DNA of 32,510 nucleotides from CAYRJD01 sp964424585 (GTDB lineage Bacteria > Actinomycetota > Acidimicrobiia > Acidimicrobiales > Poriferisodalaceae). Both the position numbers and the translations under genes were made by a program. The DNA lies in the NCBI GenBank assembly GCA_964424585.1, contig CAYRJD010000083.1, forward strand, positions 1 through 32,510. The letters run 5' to 3'. Positions 19,410 to 26,612 of this stretch are shown here, in pieces. The stretch's first letter is position 1; each line of letters opens with the position of its first letter. The notes under the pieces were generated by a model. The model had not been told where the DNA came from. It made no database searches and worked only from the letters and a program-made list of their open reading frames with translations.

Positions 19410-20306
19410 GTGAAAGTTCGCATCGGCTTCGGCTTGGGCACCCGCACGTTGACCAACAACCCCGAGCAGTTCGAGCCGCTCGTCGACGCGCTGGAGACGC
19501 TCGGTTTCGACTCGCTGTGGCTGTCAGAACGCTTGGGCGGAGACTGCCCCGACCCGACCGTCGGCCTGGCGTATGCGGCGGGACGCACCGAGCGCATCAA
19601 GTTCGGCATGTCGGTGATGGTGCTGCCGGGACGCAACCTGGCGGTGCTCGCGAAAGAGCTGGCGAGCCTCGACCGGCTGTCGTCGGGTCGGCTGCTGCCA
19701 GCGTTCGGGTTGGGCGTCGCTGACGTTCACGAGCAAGCCGCGTTCGGGGTCGAGCGCACCCAGCGAGCGAAGATGTTCAACGAGGCGCTGCCGCTTCTGA
19801 AGCGGTTTTGGGGTGACGAGCCGGTGACGCATCACGGCGACTTCTACAGCTACGAGGCGGTCGACATTCGGCCGAAGCCGGCCCAGCAACCCATGGACAT
19901 CTGGCTGGGTGGCGCGGCCGAGGTTGAGCTGCGTCGCTGCGGGCGGTTCGGCGACGGATGGCTGCCGTCGTTCTGCACGCCAGACATGGCGGCCGCTGGC
20001 TGGAAGATCGTCAACGAGGCAGCCGAAGCGCACGAGCGCCAGATCGACCCCGAGCACTTCGGCGTGCTGGTGCCGTACCGGCACGGAGAAATCACGCCCG
20101 GCTACGCCGAGATACTGAAACGGCGAGCGCCGGGCGTCGACCCAGACGAACTCATTCCGCCCGGCCACGACGGCTTGCGCCGCCAGCTCGAAGCGTTCAT
20201 CGAGGTGGGCGCGTCGAAGTTTGTGCCGCTGCTGGTTGGCGAGCCAGACGACTGGGGCGACGAGCTAGCCGCCGTCGCGAACGCCACGCTCGACTTGCAG
20301 ACGTAG
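19410..20306 (+). CDS. LLM class (luciferase-like) F420-dependent oxidoreductase
   Basis: Single-domain luciferase-like TIM-barrel protein of 298 residues. The N-terminus VRIGFGLGTRT, the FDSLWLSERL segment (34-43), KELASLDRLSSGRLLPAFGLG (82-102) and MDIWLGG (about 161-167) are the landmarks of the actinobacterial F420-dependent subgroup, which transfers hydride between coenzyme F420 and diverse organic substrates. Flavin use cannot be excluded from sequence alone. GTG start, with a leaderless-type -10 box 7 bases upstream. It converges with pdxT, 24 bases between stop codons. Confidence 0.88.
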   Translation: MKVRIGFGLGTRTLTNNPEQFEPLVDALETLGFDSLWLSERLGGDCPDPTVGLAYAAGRTERIKFGMSVMVLPGRNLAVLAKELASLDRLSSGRLLPAFGLGVADVHEQAAFGVERTQRAKMFNEALPLLKRFWGDEPVTHHGDFYSYEAVDIRPKPAQQPMDIWLGGAAEVELRRCGRFGDGWLPSFCTPDMAAAGWKIVNEAAEAHERQIDPEHFGVLVPYRHGEITPGYAEILKRRAPGVDPDELIPPGHDGLRRQLEAFIEVGASKFVPLLVGEPDDWGDELAAVANATLDLQT

Positions 20307-20338
20307 CTGGCGGACGGGACGAGCTTCGCGCTAGCCAC
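20303..20338. terminator. possible bidirectional terminator stem
   Basis: GTAGCTGGCG (20303-20312) and CGCTAGCCAC (20329-20338) form an imperfect 10-bp stem (one mismatch, one G-U) around the convergent stops of the LLM oxidoreductase gene and pdxT. It has no U-tract and is weak. Confidence 0.3.
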
Positions 20339-20957
20339 CCCGAACGCAGCGTTCAACAAACAGCTCGTGCACCCGCAGGTCGCCCGACAGCTCTGGGTGG
20401 AAGCTGCTCACCAGCACGCGCCCGCTCACGCACAGCACCGCGACCTGCTCACCAGGCGCGCGCTTCGCGTCGTGCAGCCCGGCCGGGCCGGGCGCGACCG
20501 ATGCCAGCACTTCCACGTCGTCGCCGACCCGCTCGATCCACGGCGCTCTGATGAACACGCCCCTGAACGGCCCGCCCGCCATGGTCGCCACCTCAAGGTC
20601 GGCCTCAAAGCTCGCCAGCTGCCGGCCGAACGCGTTGCGACGCACCGAGATGTCGATCGCCCCGTAGCTGCCCTGATCTGCTCGACCGTCTAACACCTCG
20701 GTCGCGAGCATGATCATGCCCGCGCACGTGCCGAGCGTCGGCAGGCCATCGGCGAGGCGTCGCTTGAGCACAGCCGCACACCCGCTCGATTGGGCGAGCA
20801 TCCACATCGTCGTCGACTCACCGCCAGGCATGACCAGCGCGTCGACGCGCTCAAGCTCGGTCGGCGTGCGCACCGGCCGCGCGCGAGCGCCGAGCGCCTC
20901 TAACGACGAGAGATGTGCGGCTACTTCGCCTTGCAGCGCGAGTACGCCGACGTCCAA
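20331..20957 (-). CDS. pdxT: pyridoxal 5'-phosphate synthase glutaminase subunit
   Basis: Class I amidotransferase of 208 residues that feeds ammonia to PdxS. Nucleophile Cys78 in GTCAGMI; His187 and Glu189 in SFHPEL complete the triad; MPGGEST (43-49) and the N-terminal GVLALQGEVAAH (4-15) are family hallmarks, and RAPWIE near 137-142 fits the PdxS interface. The start is TTG at 20957, three bases after the pdxS stop; upstream in-frame starts would overlap pdxS. pdxS and pdxT together form the PLP synthase complex, as in other Actinobacteria lacking the PdxA/PdxJ route. Confidence 0.95.
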   Translation of the reverse strand: MDVGVLALQGEVAAHLSSLEALGARARPVRTPTELERVDALVMPGGESTTMWMLAQSSGCAAVLKRRLADGLPTLGTCAGMIMLATEVLDGRADQGSYGAIDISVRRNAFGRQLASFEADLEVATMAGGPFRGVFIRAPWIERVGDDVEVLASVAPGPAGLHDAKRAPGEQVAVLCVSGRVLVSSFHPELSGDLRVHELFVERCVRGG

Positions 20958-20960
20958 GCG

Positions 20961-21851
20961 CTACCAGCCTCGCTCGGCCAGCTTGACGTCGAGCTTGTCG
21001 ATCTCTTGACCTACCATCGGTTCGCCCAACCCTTCGCTCACCTTCGCGACGAGCGCGGCGTCTGTGTAGTGGGTCGTCGCTTCGACGATGGCTTTCGCCC
21101 GTTCGGACGGGTTTTCGCTCTTGAAGATGCCCGACCCGACAAACACCGCTTCGGCGCCGAGCTGCATCACCAGCGACGCGTCGGCCGGGGTGGCGATGCC
21201 GCCGGCGCAAAACAGCGGCACCGGCAGCTTGCCGGTCTGCGCGATTTCGGCGACCAGCTCGACCGGTGCGCGCAGATCGTTCGCCCAGTCGCGCACCCTC
21301 GTCGGGCTGGCGCCACTCAGCTCGGCGAGGTCGGTGAAGATCGAGCGCAGGTGCCGCACCGCCTCGACGATGTTGCCGGTGCCAGCTTCGCCCTTCGAGC
21401 GAATCATGCACGCGCCCTCGCTGATGCGACGCACGGCTTCACCCAAGTTGGTCGCGCCGCACACGAACGGCACGTCGAACGCCCACTTGTCGATGTGGTA
21501 GGCCTCATCGGCCGGGGTCAGCACTTCAGATTCATCGACGTAGTCGACGTCGAGCGCTTCGAGCAGCTGCGCTTCGGCGAAGTGCCCGATGCGGGCTTTG
21601 GCCATCACGGGAATGGTTACGGCTTCTTTGATGCCCTTGATGAGCACGGGGTCGCTCATGCGCGCGACGCCGCCGTCGCGGCGGATGTCGGCGGGCACCC
21701 GTTCGAGCGCCATCACCGCCACGGCGCCCGCGTCTTCCGCGGTCTTGGCTTGCTCGGGCGTGACGACGTCCATGATGACGCCGCCTCGCAGCATCTCTGC
21801 GAGCCCTCGCTTCACTCGAACCGTGGCGGTCTGACCGTTGGGCGCATTCAT
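20961..21851 (-). CDS. pdxS: pyridoxal 5'-phosphate synthase synthase subunit
   Basis: TIM-barrel enzyme of 296 residues that builds PLP from ribose 5-phosphate, glyceraldehyde 3-phosphate and ammonia. GVIMDVV carries the catalytic aspartate, VPVMAKARIGH the first imine lysine, and MIRSKGEAGTGN the second lysine and phosphate loop; GGIATPADASLVMQLG and FVGSGIFKSENP complete the phosphate site. I chose ATG at 21851: the longer frame adds 62 residues with no family resemblance and overlaps the upstream gene, while a perfect TATAAT sits 6 bases before this ATG, marking a leaderless start. pdxT follows after 3 bases. Confidence 0.98.
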   Translation of the reverse strand: MNAPNGQTATVRVKRGLAEMLRGGVIMDVVTPEQAKTAEDAGAVAVMALERVPADIRRDGGVARMSDPVLIKGIKEAVTIPVMAKARIGHFAEAQLLEALDVDYVDESEVLTPADEAYHIDKWAFDVPFVCGATNLGEAVRRISEGACMIRSKGEAGTGNIVEAVRHLRSIFTDLAELSGASPTRVRDWANDLRAPVELVAEIAQTGKLPVPLFCAGGIATPADASLVMQLGAEAVFVGSGIFKSENPSERAKAIVEATTHYTDAALVAKVSEGLGEPMVGQEIDKLDVKLAERGW

Positions 21852-21857
21852 AGTTGA

Positions 21858-21863
21858 ATTATA
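21858..21863 (-). promoter_or_regulatory. pdxS -10 box, leaderless type
   Basis: A perfect TATAAT on the minus strand ends 6 bases before the pdxS ATG, so the transcript should start at or within a base or two of the start codon. No good -35 is seen. It gives pdxST its own promoter inside the PIM gene row. Confidence 0.75.
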
Positions 21864-21909
21864 GGAGCGCGCCGATTGGCGGCTCGCGCGCGGTTTGCTG
21901 CGCGGGCGC

Positions 21910-22833
21910 TCAGTAGAGCCGCAGCACGGCAACTCGGTCGGCGAGGCTGACCCGGCCGCCAGCAGCGTTGCCGATGAGCCACAGCGCCGCGCTCGGCCCG
22001 CTCGCGGCTGACGCTCGTTTGTCGGCTGCGGGTGCATCCGCGCTGGACGCGGCCTCGTATGCGGCGATCAACCCCGGCGGGTAGCGCGTCAGACCGACGG
22101 CGGCTTCGTCGGTCGAGGTGTCGTCGACGTGCGCGATGCCCCGCGTCAGCAGCGGCCTCACCGGCCAGGTGAGCGGGCGCGCCAACGTTCGCCACAGCCG
22201 TTTGCGTTCGCCAGCGGCGACGGCGCACGTGCCGACGCTGAGCAGCATCGCGGTAGTGAGCGCCGCGGTGGTGCGCGCCGCGCTGCCGTCAGCGACTTGG
22301 GTGACAACCGCCGCGAGCGGCCCCTCCATGACGGCGGGATCGGCGAGCGCGTCGTTCTCTAGCAGCCCGCGCGTCACCAGCAGAGTCCAGTCGTAGCGGT
22401 CGAGGCCGACGGCTGCGAGGTTGACGCTCGGGTGGTCGAGCACTACGACGGCGGGCTCTGCCACTCCGACGGTCAGGCACAGGTGCGCGAGCGTGTTGGT
22501 GAGTTCGCCGTGACGCTCGCTTGCGGCCGCCTTTGAGGTGGCCACAGCCACCGGCGCGCTCACGGCCTTGGCGCACGCCGCGATCAGCCAGGCTGTGCGG
22601 CGCGCGAGCACCCACGCGCCGACGCCTGCTGCCGTCAGCGCGCCCAGGGCGATCAGCAGCCAAGTCGCCCCGACCAGCACGCCGATGAGCCAGCCGATGA
22701 GCGCGCCCACGACCACTAAGTCGACCATCACGAGCACCGCGAGCTGTCTGGCTAGACGCGCGTTGTTCCAGTAACGCTCGTTGGTGGCGATGGCTTTGCG
22801 CCGCGCGATCTCGGCTGCTTCTTGGGTCGGCAC
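21910..22833 (-). CDS. M48-like membrane protein lacking zinc-site residues (pseudo-peptidase)
   Basis: A 307-residue membrane protein with two TM segments (about 31-53 and 57-77). Its layout matches HtpX/M48 peptidases: TNTLAHLCLTVGVAEPAVVVL (112-132), NLAAVGLDRYDWTLLVTRGLL (138-158), then where the metal motif HExxH is expected it reads TQVAD (178-182). The later EADR-type ligand motif before the AAVGLTRYPPGLIAAYEAAS stretch reads STDE (240-243). The usual ending, LWLIGN and a final ADRVAVLRLY, is also present. All zinc ligands appear lost while the fold landmarks remain, which suggests a non-catalytic homologue and not a decayed gene, as the frame is intact. GTG start has a TACCCT box 7 bases upstream. 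It lies between pimA and pdxS. The family call is from motif reading only. Confidence 0.65.
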   Translation of the reverse strand: MPTQEAAEIARRKAIATNERYWNNARLARQLAVLVMVDLVVVGALIGWLIGVLVGATWLLIALGALTAAGVGAWVLARRTAWLIAACAKAVSAPVAVATSKAAASERHGELTNTLAHLCLTVGVAEPAVVVLDHPSVNLAAVGLDRYDWTLLVTRGLLENDALADPAVMEGPLAAVVTQVADGSAARTTAALTTAMLLSVGTCAVAAGERKRLWRTLARPLTWPVRPLLTRGIAHVDDTSTDEAAVGLTRYPPGLIAAYEAASSADAPAADKRASAASGPSAALWLIGNAAGGRVSLADRVAVLRLY

Positions 22834-22840
22834 GCCAGCC

Positions 22841-22846
22841 AGGGTA
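22841..22846 (-). promoter_or_regulatory. -10 box of the M48-like gene, leaderless type
   Basis: TACCCT on the minus strand ends 7 bases before the GTG at 22833, within the 40-base gap after the pimA-like gene. Confidence 0.5.
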
Positions 22847-22873
22847 CGGCGCGAGCGGCCGGTGGCGCGCGAG

Positions 22874-23968
22874 CTAGCGGGCTGCGTCGCTGCTGCTCGC
22901 CGCCGCTCGTATCGCGTCTTCGTAGTGCCCCACGTAGCTCTCAGCTAGCCGTCGCATCGACAGCTCGGCTGCTCTGGCGAGCCCGCTGGCGGCTAGGTCG
23001 GCCGCGAGCGCAGGCTGGCTCAGCACGCGCTCGATGCCGTCCGCTAGAGCCCTCACGTCGCCGGGCGGCACCAGCACCGCTTCGTCTTGGGTGCGGGCGA
23101 CGTTGCGGTAGCCGTCGAGGTTGCTCGCCACGACCGGGGTGCCGGCGGCCATGGCCTCTGCCAGCACGATGCCGAAACTCTCGCCGCGCAGCGAGGGAAC
23201 GCACAGCAGGTCGGCGGCCGCGATGCGGGCGTTCTTCTCGCGTTCGGGCACCCGACCGAGCCACACGATGCGTTCGTCGTGGTTGTGCCGGGCGCGCAGC
23301 TCGGCGGTTTGCTGACCGTCTGACATCACCCAGAGCGTCACATCGGCGGCCACGTGCGCCATCGCTTCGAGCAGCACGGCCAGCCCCTTGCGCGGCTCGT
23401 GCCGGCCGACGTACGCGATGGTGGGCCCCTTCGTCGGCACTGCGGGCAGGTTCTTGAACCGCTCAAGCTCGATGCCGTTGAACGAGAGCGCGTAGGTGCC
23501 GCCCAGCGCCCGGGCTGCGGTGTCGCGCGCGTCAGGCGAGACCGCCACTCGCACGTGCGCGCGGCCTGCCAGCCAGCGCACGCCGGGAATGGCGTAGGCG
23601 CGGCTGCCGCCCGATGAGTGCCACGTGCCGACTGTCGGCGTCGACGCCAGCACCAGCGCCGTCAGGCACGGCCCGGGCGACAGCGGCTCGTGCAGGTGAA
23701 GCACGTCGAACGCTTCGTCTGCCAGCGCGCGCACCGTGCGGAGCGCGCACGCCAGGTCGGGCGCGATGGGCGCGACCGAGCCGTTCGACGCGGTGGGAAT
23801 GCTGGCGCCGAGCGGCGTGACGCCCAGCTGGGGCGGCGCTCCGTCGCACGGCGCGAGCACGCGGGTGCTCAGCCCGATTGAGTTGAGTTCGCGAGACAGC
23901 CCGAGCACTTGGCTCTGCACCCCGCCCGGAAGCGTGAGGCTGTAGGGCGAAACGATGCCTACTCGCAC
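22874..23968 (-). CDS. pimA: phosphatidylinositol mannosyltransferase, PimA-like (GT4)
   Basis: GT-B glycosyltransferase of 364 residues; PimA transfers the first mannose from GDP-mannose to phosphatidylinositol on the cytosolic membrane face. The N-terminus MRVGIVSPYSLTLPGGVQSQ with GGVQS at 15-19, His117 in GTWHSSGG, the VGRHEPRKGLAVLL segment (187-200, with Arg189 and Lys194 for the diphosphate) and Glu263/Glu271 in RGESFGIVLAEAMAAG (the EX7E motif) match PimA closely. GTG start follows a TAGCGT box by 8 bases and a weak GAAGG. Neighbouring patA-like and pgsA-like genes give the same order as in mycobacteria (Rv2612c-Rv2610c). Whether the organism makes true PIMs is inferred. Confidence 0.88.
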   Translation of the reverse strand: MRVGIVSPYSLTLPGGVQSQVLGLSRELNSIGLSTRVLAPCDGAPPQLGVTPLGASIPTASNGSVAPIAPDLACALRTVRALADEAFDVLHLHEPLSPGPCLTALVLASTPTVGTWHSSGGSRAYAIPGVRWLAGRAHVRVAVSPDARDTAARALGGTYALSFNGIELERFKNLPAVPTKGPTIAYVGRHEPRKGLAVLLEAMAHVAADVTLWVMSDGQQTAELRARHNHDERIVWLGRVPEREKNARIAAADLLCVPSLRGESFGIVLAEAMAAGTPVVASNLDGYRNVARTQDEAVLVPPGDVRALADGIERVLSQPALAADLAASGLARAAELSMRRLAESYVGHYEDAIRAAASSSDAAR

Positions 23969-24011
23969 GAACCTTCACGCTAGGCGAGTTCGCCCGGCGT
24001 CGACGGCACCG

Positions 24012-24938
24012 CTAGCGGCGCGGTGCCTGCGGGTGTGAGTCGCTCGGCCAGTTGGGGTTGAACATGTGCCACTGGGTTGGCGCCGCGGCGATGAGGTGGC
24101 CGAGTTCGTCGGCGAGGTGCTGGGTGATGCGTGCGACGTCTTCACGCAAGCTGGCTCGGCGGGTGGTGTCGAGCGGCGGACGCACCACGCCCAGGTGCTG
24201 ACCGGCGGCGGCGAAGTAGACGCCGGCGGGCAGCACGGGCGCCTCGTGACGTATTCCGAGCAGCGCCGGGCCAGCCGGCAGCGTGGTCGTCTCGCCCAGC
24301 AGTTCGACCTCGACGCCGTCGCCGGTGAGGTCTCGGTCACACACCAGGCACACGACGTGGCCGGCTCGTAGCGCCTTCGACACTTCGGCGGCTGCGTCGG
24401 GCCCGAGCGGCACGACGTTCATGCCGAGGCGTTCGCGAAACGCGGTGAACCACTCGAACAGCTCGGGCGGGTCGAGCGCCTCGACGACGACCGTTAGCGG
24501 CACCTCGTGATAGGTGGCGATCCAGTGGCCGGCCCACTCCCAGCCGCCCAGGTGCGGCAGCGCCAAGATGACGCCGTTGCCTTGGGCGACGGCTCGCTCG
24601 AACGTGTCGAAGCCATCGACGGTGATGCCAGCGTCGATCTGGTCGGGCGTGAGCCGGGCCAGCTTGAACGACTCGAGCCAGTAGCGGGCGTAGTAGCCGA
24701 ACGCGTCGGCTGTGGCGCTGCGCGAGCGTGCCTTGGCTTCGCCGGTCGGTTCGGTGAGACCGAGAGCGCGACGGTGCGCGCGTGCTCGTTCTTGATGGCG
24801 ACGCACGATGGCGGCCTTGTCGCGCATCAGCCAGGTGAGCGGGTGAGCAGCTAGTCGCGACGCCCAGGCCGCGAAGCCCAACGGCAGGCGCGCCACGACC
24901 GCGCCGCCGACCTTGTAGCTGGCGACGGTCGCGTTCAC
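24012..24938 (-). CDS. phosphatidylinositol mannoside acyltransferase, PatA-like
   Basis: Lysophospholipid acyltransferase family (LpxL/HtrB-like) protein of 308 residues. The catalytic motif is HLGGWEWAG with His129 and Glu134 (HX4E variant, where HX4D is also common); later segments VCLVCDRDLTGDGVEVELLG and PTQWHMFNPNWP are landmarks of the PatA group that acylates mannose of PIM on the cytosolic side of the membrane. The GTG start at 24938 overlaps the pgsA-like stop (GTGA); the extra upstream residues in the open frame are the shadow of that gene. Forty-three bases separate its stop from the pimA start. Confidence 0.88.
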   Translation of the reverse strand: MNATVASYKVGGAVVARLPLGFAAWASRLAAHPLTWLMRDKAAIVRRHQERARAHRRALGLTEPTGEAKARSRSATADAFGYYARYWLESFKLARLTPDQIDAGITVDGFDTFERAVAQGNGVILALPHLGGWEWAGHWIATYHEVPLTVVVEALDPPELFEWFTAFRERLGMNVVPLGPDAAAEVSKALRAGHVVCLVCDRDLTGDGVEVELLGETTTLPAGPALLGIRHEAPVLPAGVYFAAAGQHLGVVRPPLDTTRRASLREDVARITQHLADELGHLIAAAPTQWHMFNPNWPSDSHPQAPRR

Positions 24939-25519
24939 GCTCGGCCTGCTTGCTGGGTGACCTTGACGAAGCGGTGGATCGCGGTGAGCGCGGTGGCAGC
25001 CAGCATCACCCACAGCAGCGGCACCAGCAGCGAGCTGAACGCGATGGCGACCGCCAGCACGACGGTGCGTTCGGCGCGCTCCATCAGCCCGCCCTTCGCG
25101 GTCAAGCCCAGCAGCTCGGCTTTGGCTCGTTGGTAGCTGACGAGCTGCGCGGCCGCCAGCACCGCCATCGGCAGCACCGCCATCGTCGCGCCTTCGGTGT
25201 CGGCCAGATACCAGGCGATGCCGCCCAGCAGCAGCGAATCTGATAGGCGGTCGGCGGTGGAGTCGAAGAACTCGCCTCGCACCGTTGCTTTGCCGCTAGC
25301 GACGGCGACCGGGCCGTCGAGCAAGTCGCTCAGCCCTGCGGCGATCAGCAGCGCCAGCCCGGTGCCGAGGCGGCCGACGGCGATAGCGCAGGCAGCGCCG
25401 ACTGATGCCAGCACGCCGAGCGCGGTGATGACGTTTGGGGTGACGCGCGCCGCGGCCAGCGCGCGTCCGACGGGTCGTGTGGCGGCGTCGACGGTGCGCC
25501 GCCACCTGCCGTCAAACAC
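24935..25519 (-). CDS. CDP-alcohol phosphatidyltransferase, PgsA1/PIP-synthase-like
   Basis: Membrane enzyme of 194 residues with about six TM segments. By context it should be the phosphatidylinositol-phosphate synthase, using CDP-diacylglycerol and inositol phosphate. The family signature DxxDGxxAR(x8)GxxxDxxxD reads D65, D68, G69, A72, then Val73 where Arg is expected, G82, D86 and D90. The four metal-binding aspartates are intact. The Arg-to-Val change is unusual, since that arginine helps hold the CDP moiety in solved structures, so activity or substrate may be altered. GTG start overlaps the end of the upstream gene by 8 bases; patA follows with a GTGA overlap. Confidence 0.85.
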   Translation of the reverse strand: MFDGRWRRTVDAATRPVGRALAAARVTPNVITALGVLASVGAACAIAVGRLGTGLALLIAAGLSDLLDGPVAVASGKATVRGEFFDSTADRLSDSLLLGGIAWYLADTEGATMAVLPMAVLAAAQLVSYQRAKAELLGLTAKGGLMERAERTVVLAVAIAFSSLLVPLLWVMLAATALTAIHRFVKVTQQAGRA

Positions 25520-26141
25520 TCGCGTCGCTGCTGTGCGTGTCGGTCGTCTTTGCCGCTGGCGGCTCTTGCGGTTCGTCTCGCGCTTGGGCTGCGGGCGCTT
25601 CGACGAACCCGTCGAGCACCGCGCCGGTCGGTGCGTCGATCAGCACGAGCGCTCGGTTGGTGGGCGGGTCTTCGCCCGAAAGCACGAGCACCCGCCAGGT
25701 CGGACGGCTCAGCCAGCCTCGCCAGGCCAGCTGCGCGCTGGCGTGTTCGACCGCGAAGTCGACGAAGTCGCTCGCCACCGCCAGCGCCTCGGTCTCGTCG
25801 ATGCCGAACTTGCGGCCCGCCACCAGGGAGTACACGCCGATCACCGCCAGCCCGCCTGCGACCACCGCCATCCCGCCGTTCACCAGCACCGCATCGGTGC
25901 CCGCCGTCACCACCACGACCGCGACCGCCGCCGCGATCAGCAGATAAATGACACCCGTGATGCGCCGCCGAGAGTTGTCGGGAAACCGATACGGCCCGAC
26001 GAAACTCGCGTCTAGATCTTCCGGCAGCTCATCGGTGACCTCCCCCGCCGACCTCTTGGCCCCCGCGTCGTGCTTGACGGACACCACCTCCTCTGCGTCC
26101 TCTCCAGACTTAGCCACCTGATCTGACACTGGTTCGCTCAC
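25512..26141 (-). CDS. hypothetical two-TM membrane protein
   Basis: About 209 residues. An acidic N-terminal region (SEPVSDQ onward) is followed by two hydrophobic segments (near 61-83 and 87-107) and a soluble C-terminal domain with a strand-like VLVLSGEDPPTNRALVLIDA and a TDTHSSDASV tail rich in Ser/Thr. I do not recognise a family. The frame opens earlier (GTG at 26177), but the GTG at 26141 is preferred: TAGTGT (complement of 26150-26155) ends 8 bases upstream. It overlaps the pgsA-like gene by 8 bases, so it probably heads the PIM operon and may act with it at the membrane. Confidence 0.7.
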   Translation of the reverse strand: MSEPVSDQVAKSGEDAEEVVSVKHDAGAKRSAGEVTDELPEDLDASFVGPYRFPDNSRRRITGVIYLLIAAAVAVVVVTAGTDAVLVNGGMAVVAGGLAVIGVYSLVAGRKFGIDETEALAVASDFVDFAVEHASAQLAWRGWLSRPTWRVLVLSGEDPPTNRALVLIDAPTGAVLDGFVEAPAAQARDEPQEPPAAKTTDTHSSDASV

Positions 26142-26149
26142 TAAACGCG

Positions 26150-26155
26150 ACACTA
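26150..26155 (-). promoter_or_regulatory. -10 box at the head of the PIM gene row
   Basis: TAGTGT on the minus strand, 8 bases before the GTG at 26141. If this is the start, the upstream GTG at 26177 is not used. Confidence 0.4.
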
Positions 26156-26215
26156 CTAGCTGCCATCTAATCCGCACCGACTGCGTGCGCTATTTCCGTG
26201 TCGTACAGGCCTATC

Positions 26216-26566
26216 TCATTGGCAAGCGTGCGGCCGCTTCCTTCGCTGGTTGCAGCCACGGAAAAATGCGTCCACCAGGACCTCGCTTGACACCGCCGCG
26301 CCACCTCCGACGACCGACACGTCGTCAACGCCGTGCGTGCTGATGAACTCAGCCACCACATCCGGCAACTCGGCCGTGCGCGTCAACACCACCACGCCAG
26401 GGCGCGCCGCAGCCAACGGCACCGCGCTCAACGCATCAACCACAAAGAGCACGCGACCGCCCAAACCAACAGCACGCGCCACGCGCTTCGCAGTGCGCGC
26501 AACCAGCCGATGCCGATCCGGCCCATAAGCACCCAATCGTAATGCCCCTGCGTCATGTCCTTTCGC
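26216..26566 (-). pseudogene. fragment of a cell-wall-binding (CWB2-type) repeat protein
   Basis: The minus-strand frame ending at 26216 contains YGPDRHRLVARTAKRVA, then FVVDALSAVPLAA, VVVLTRTAELPDVV and VDDVSVVGGGAAVSSEVLVD, the order of landmarks of one cell-wall-binding repeat 2 (PF04122). No plausible start with signal peptide precedes it, the frame simply opens inside the neighbouring ATPase gene, and the protein stops right after one repeat. Another frame carries LYDTEIAHAVGAD just downstream (26170-26225), resembling the start of a next repeat, which suggests a frameshift. I read this as a remnant of a surface protein gene. Confidence 0.5.
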
Positions 26567-26612
26567 CGACGACCTCGCGCGCGGCGACCAGCGAGCGCGC
26601 GTCGGCGACGCG

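Noticed and set aside
21852..22037. 62-residue N-terminal extension of pdxS
   Set aside because: No similarity to PdxS, overlaps the previous gene, and a perfect TATAAT directly before the internal ATG supports the shorter protein.
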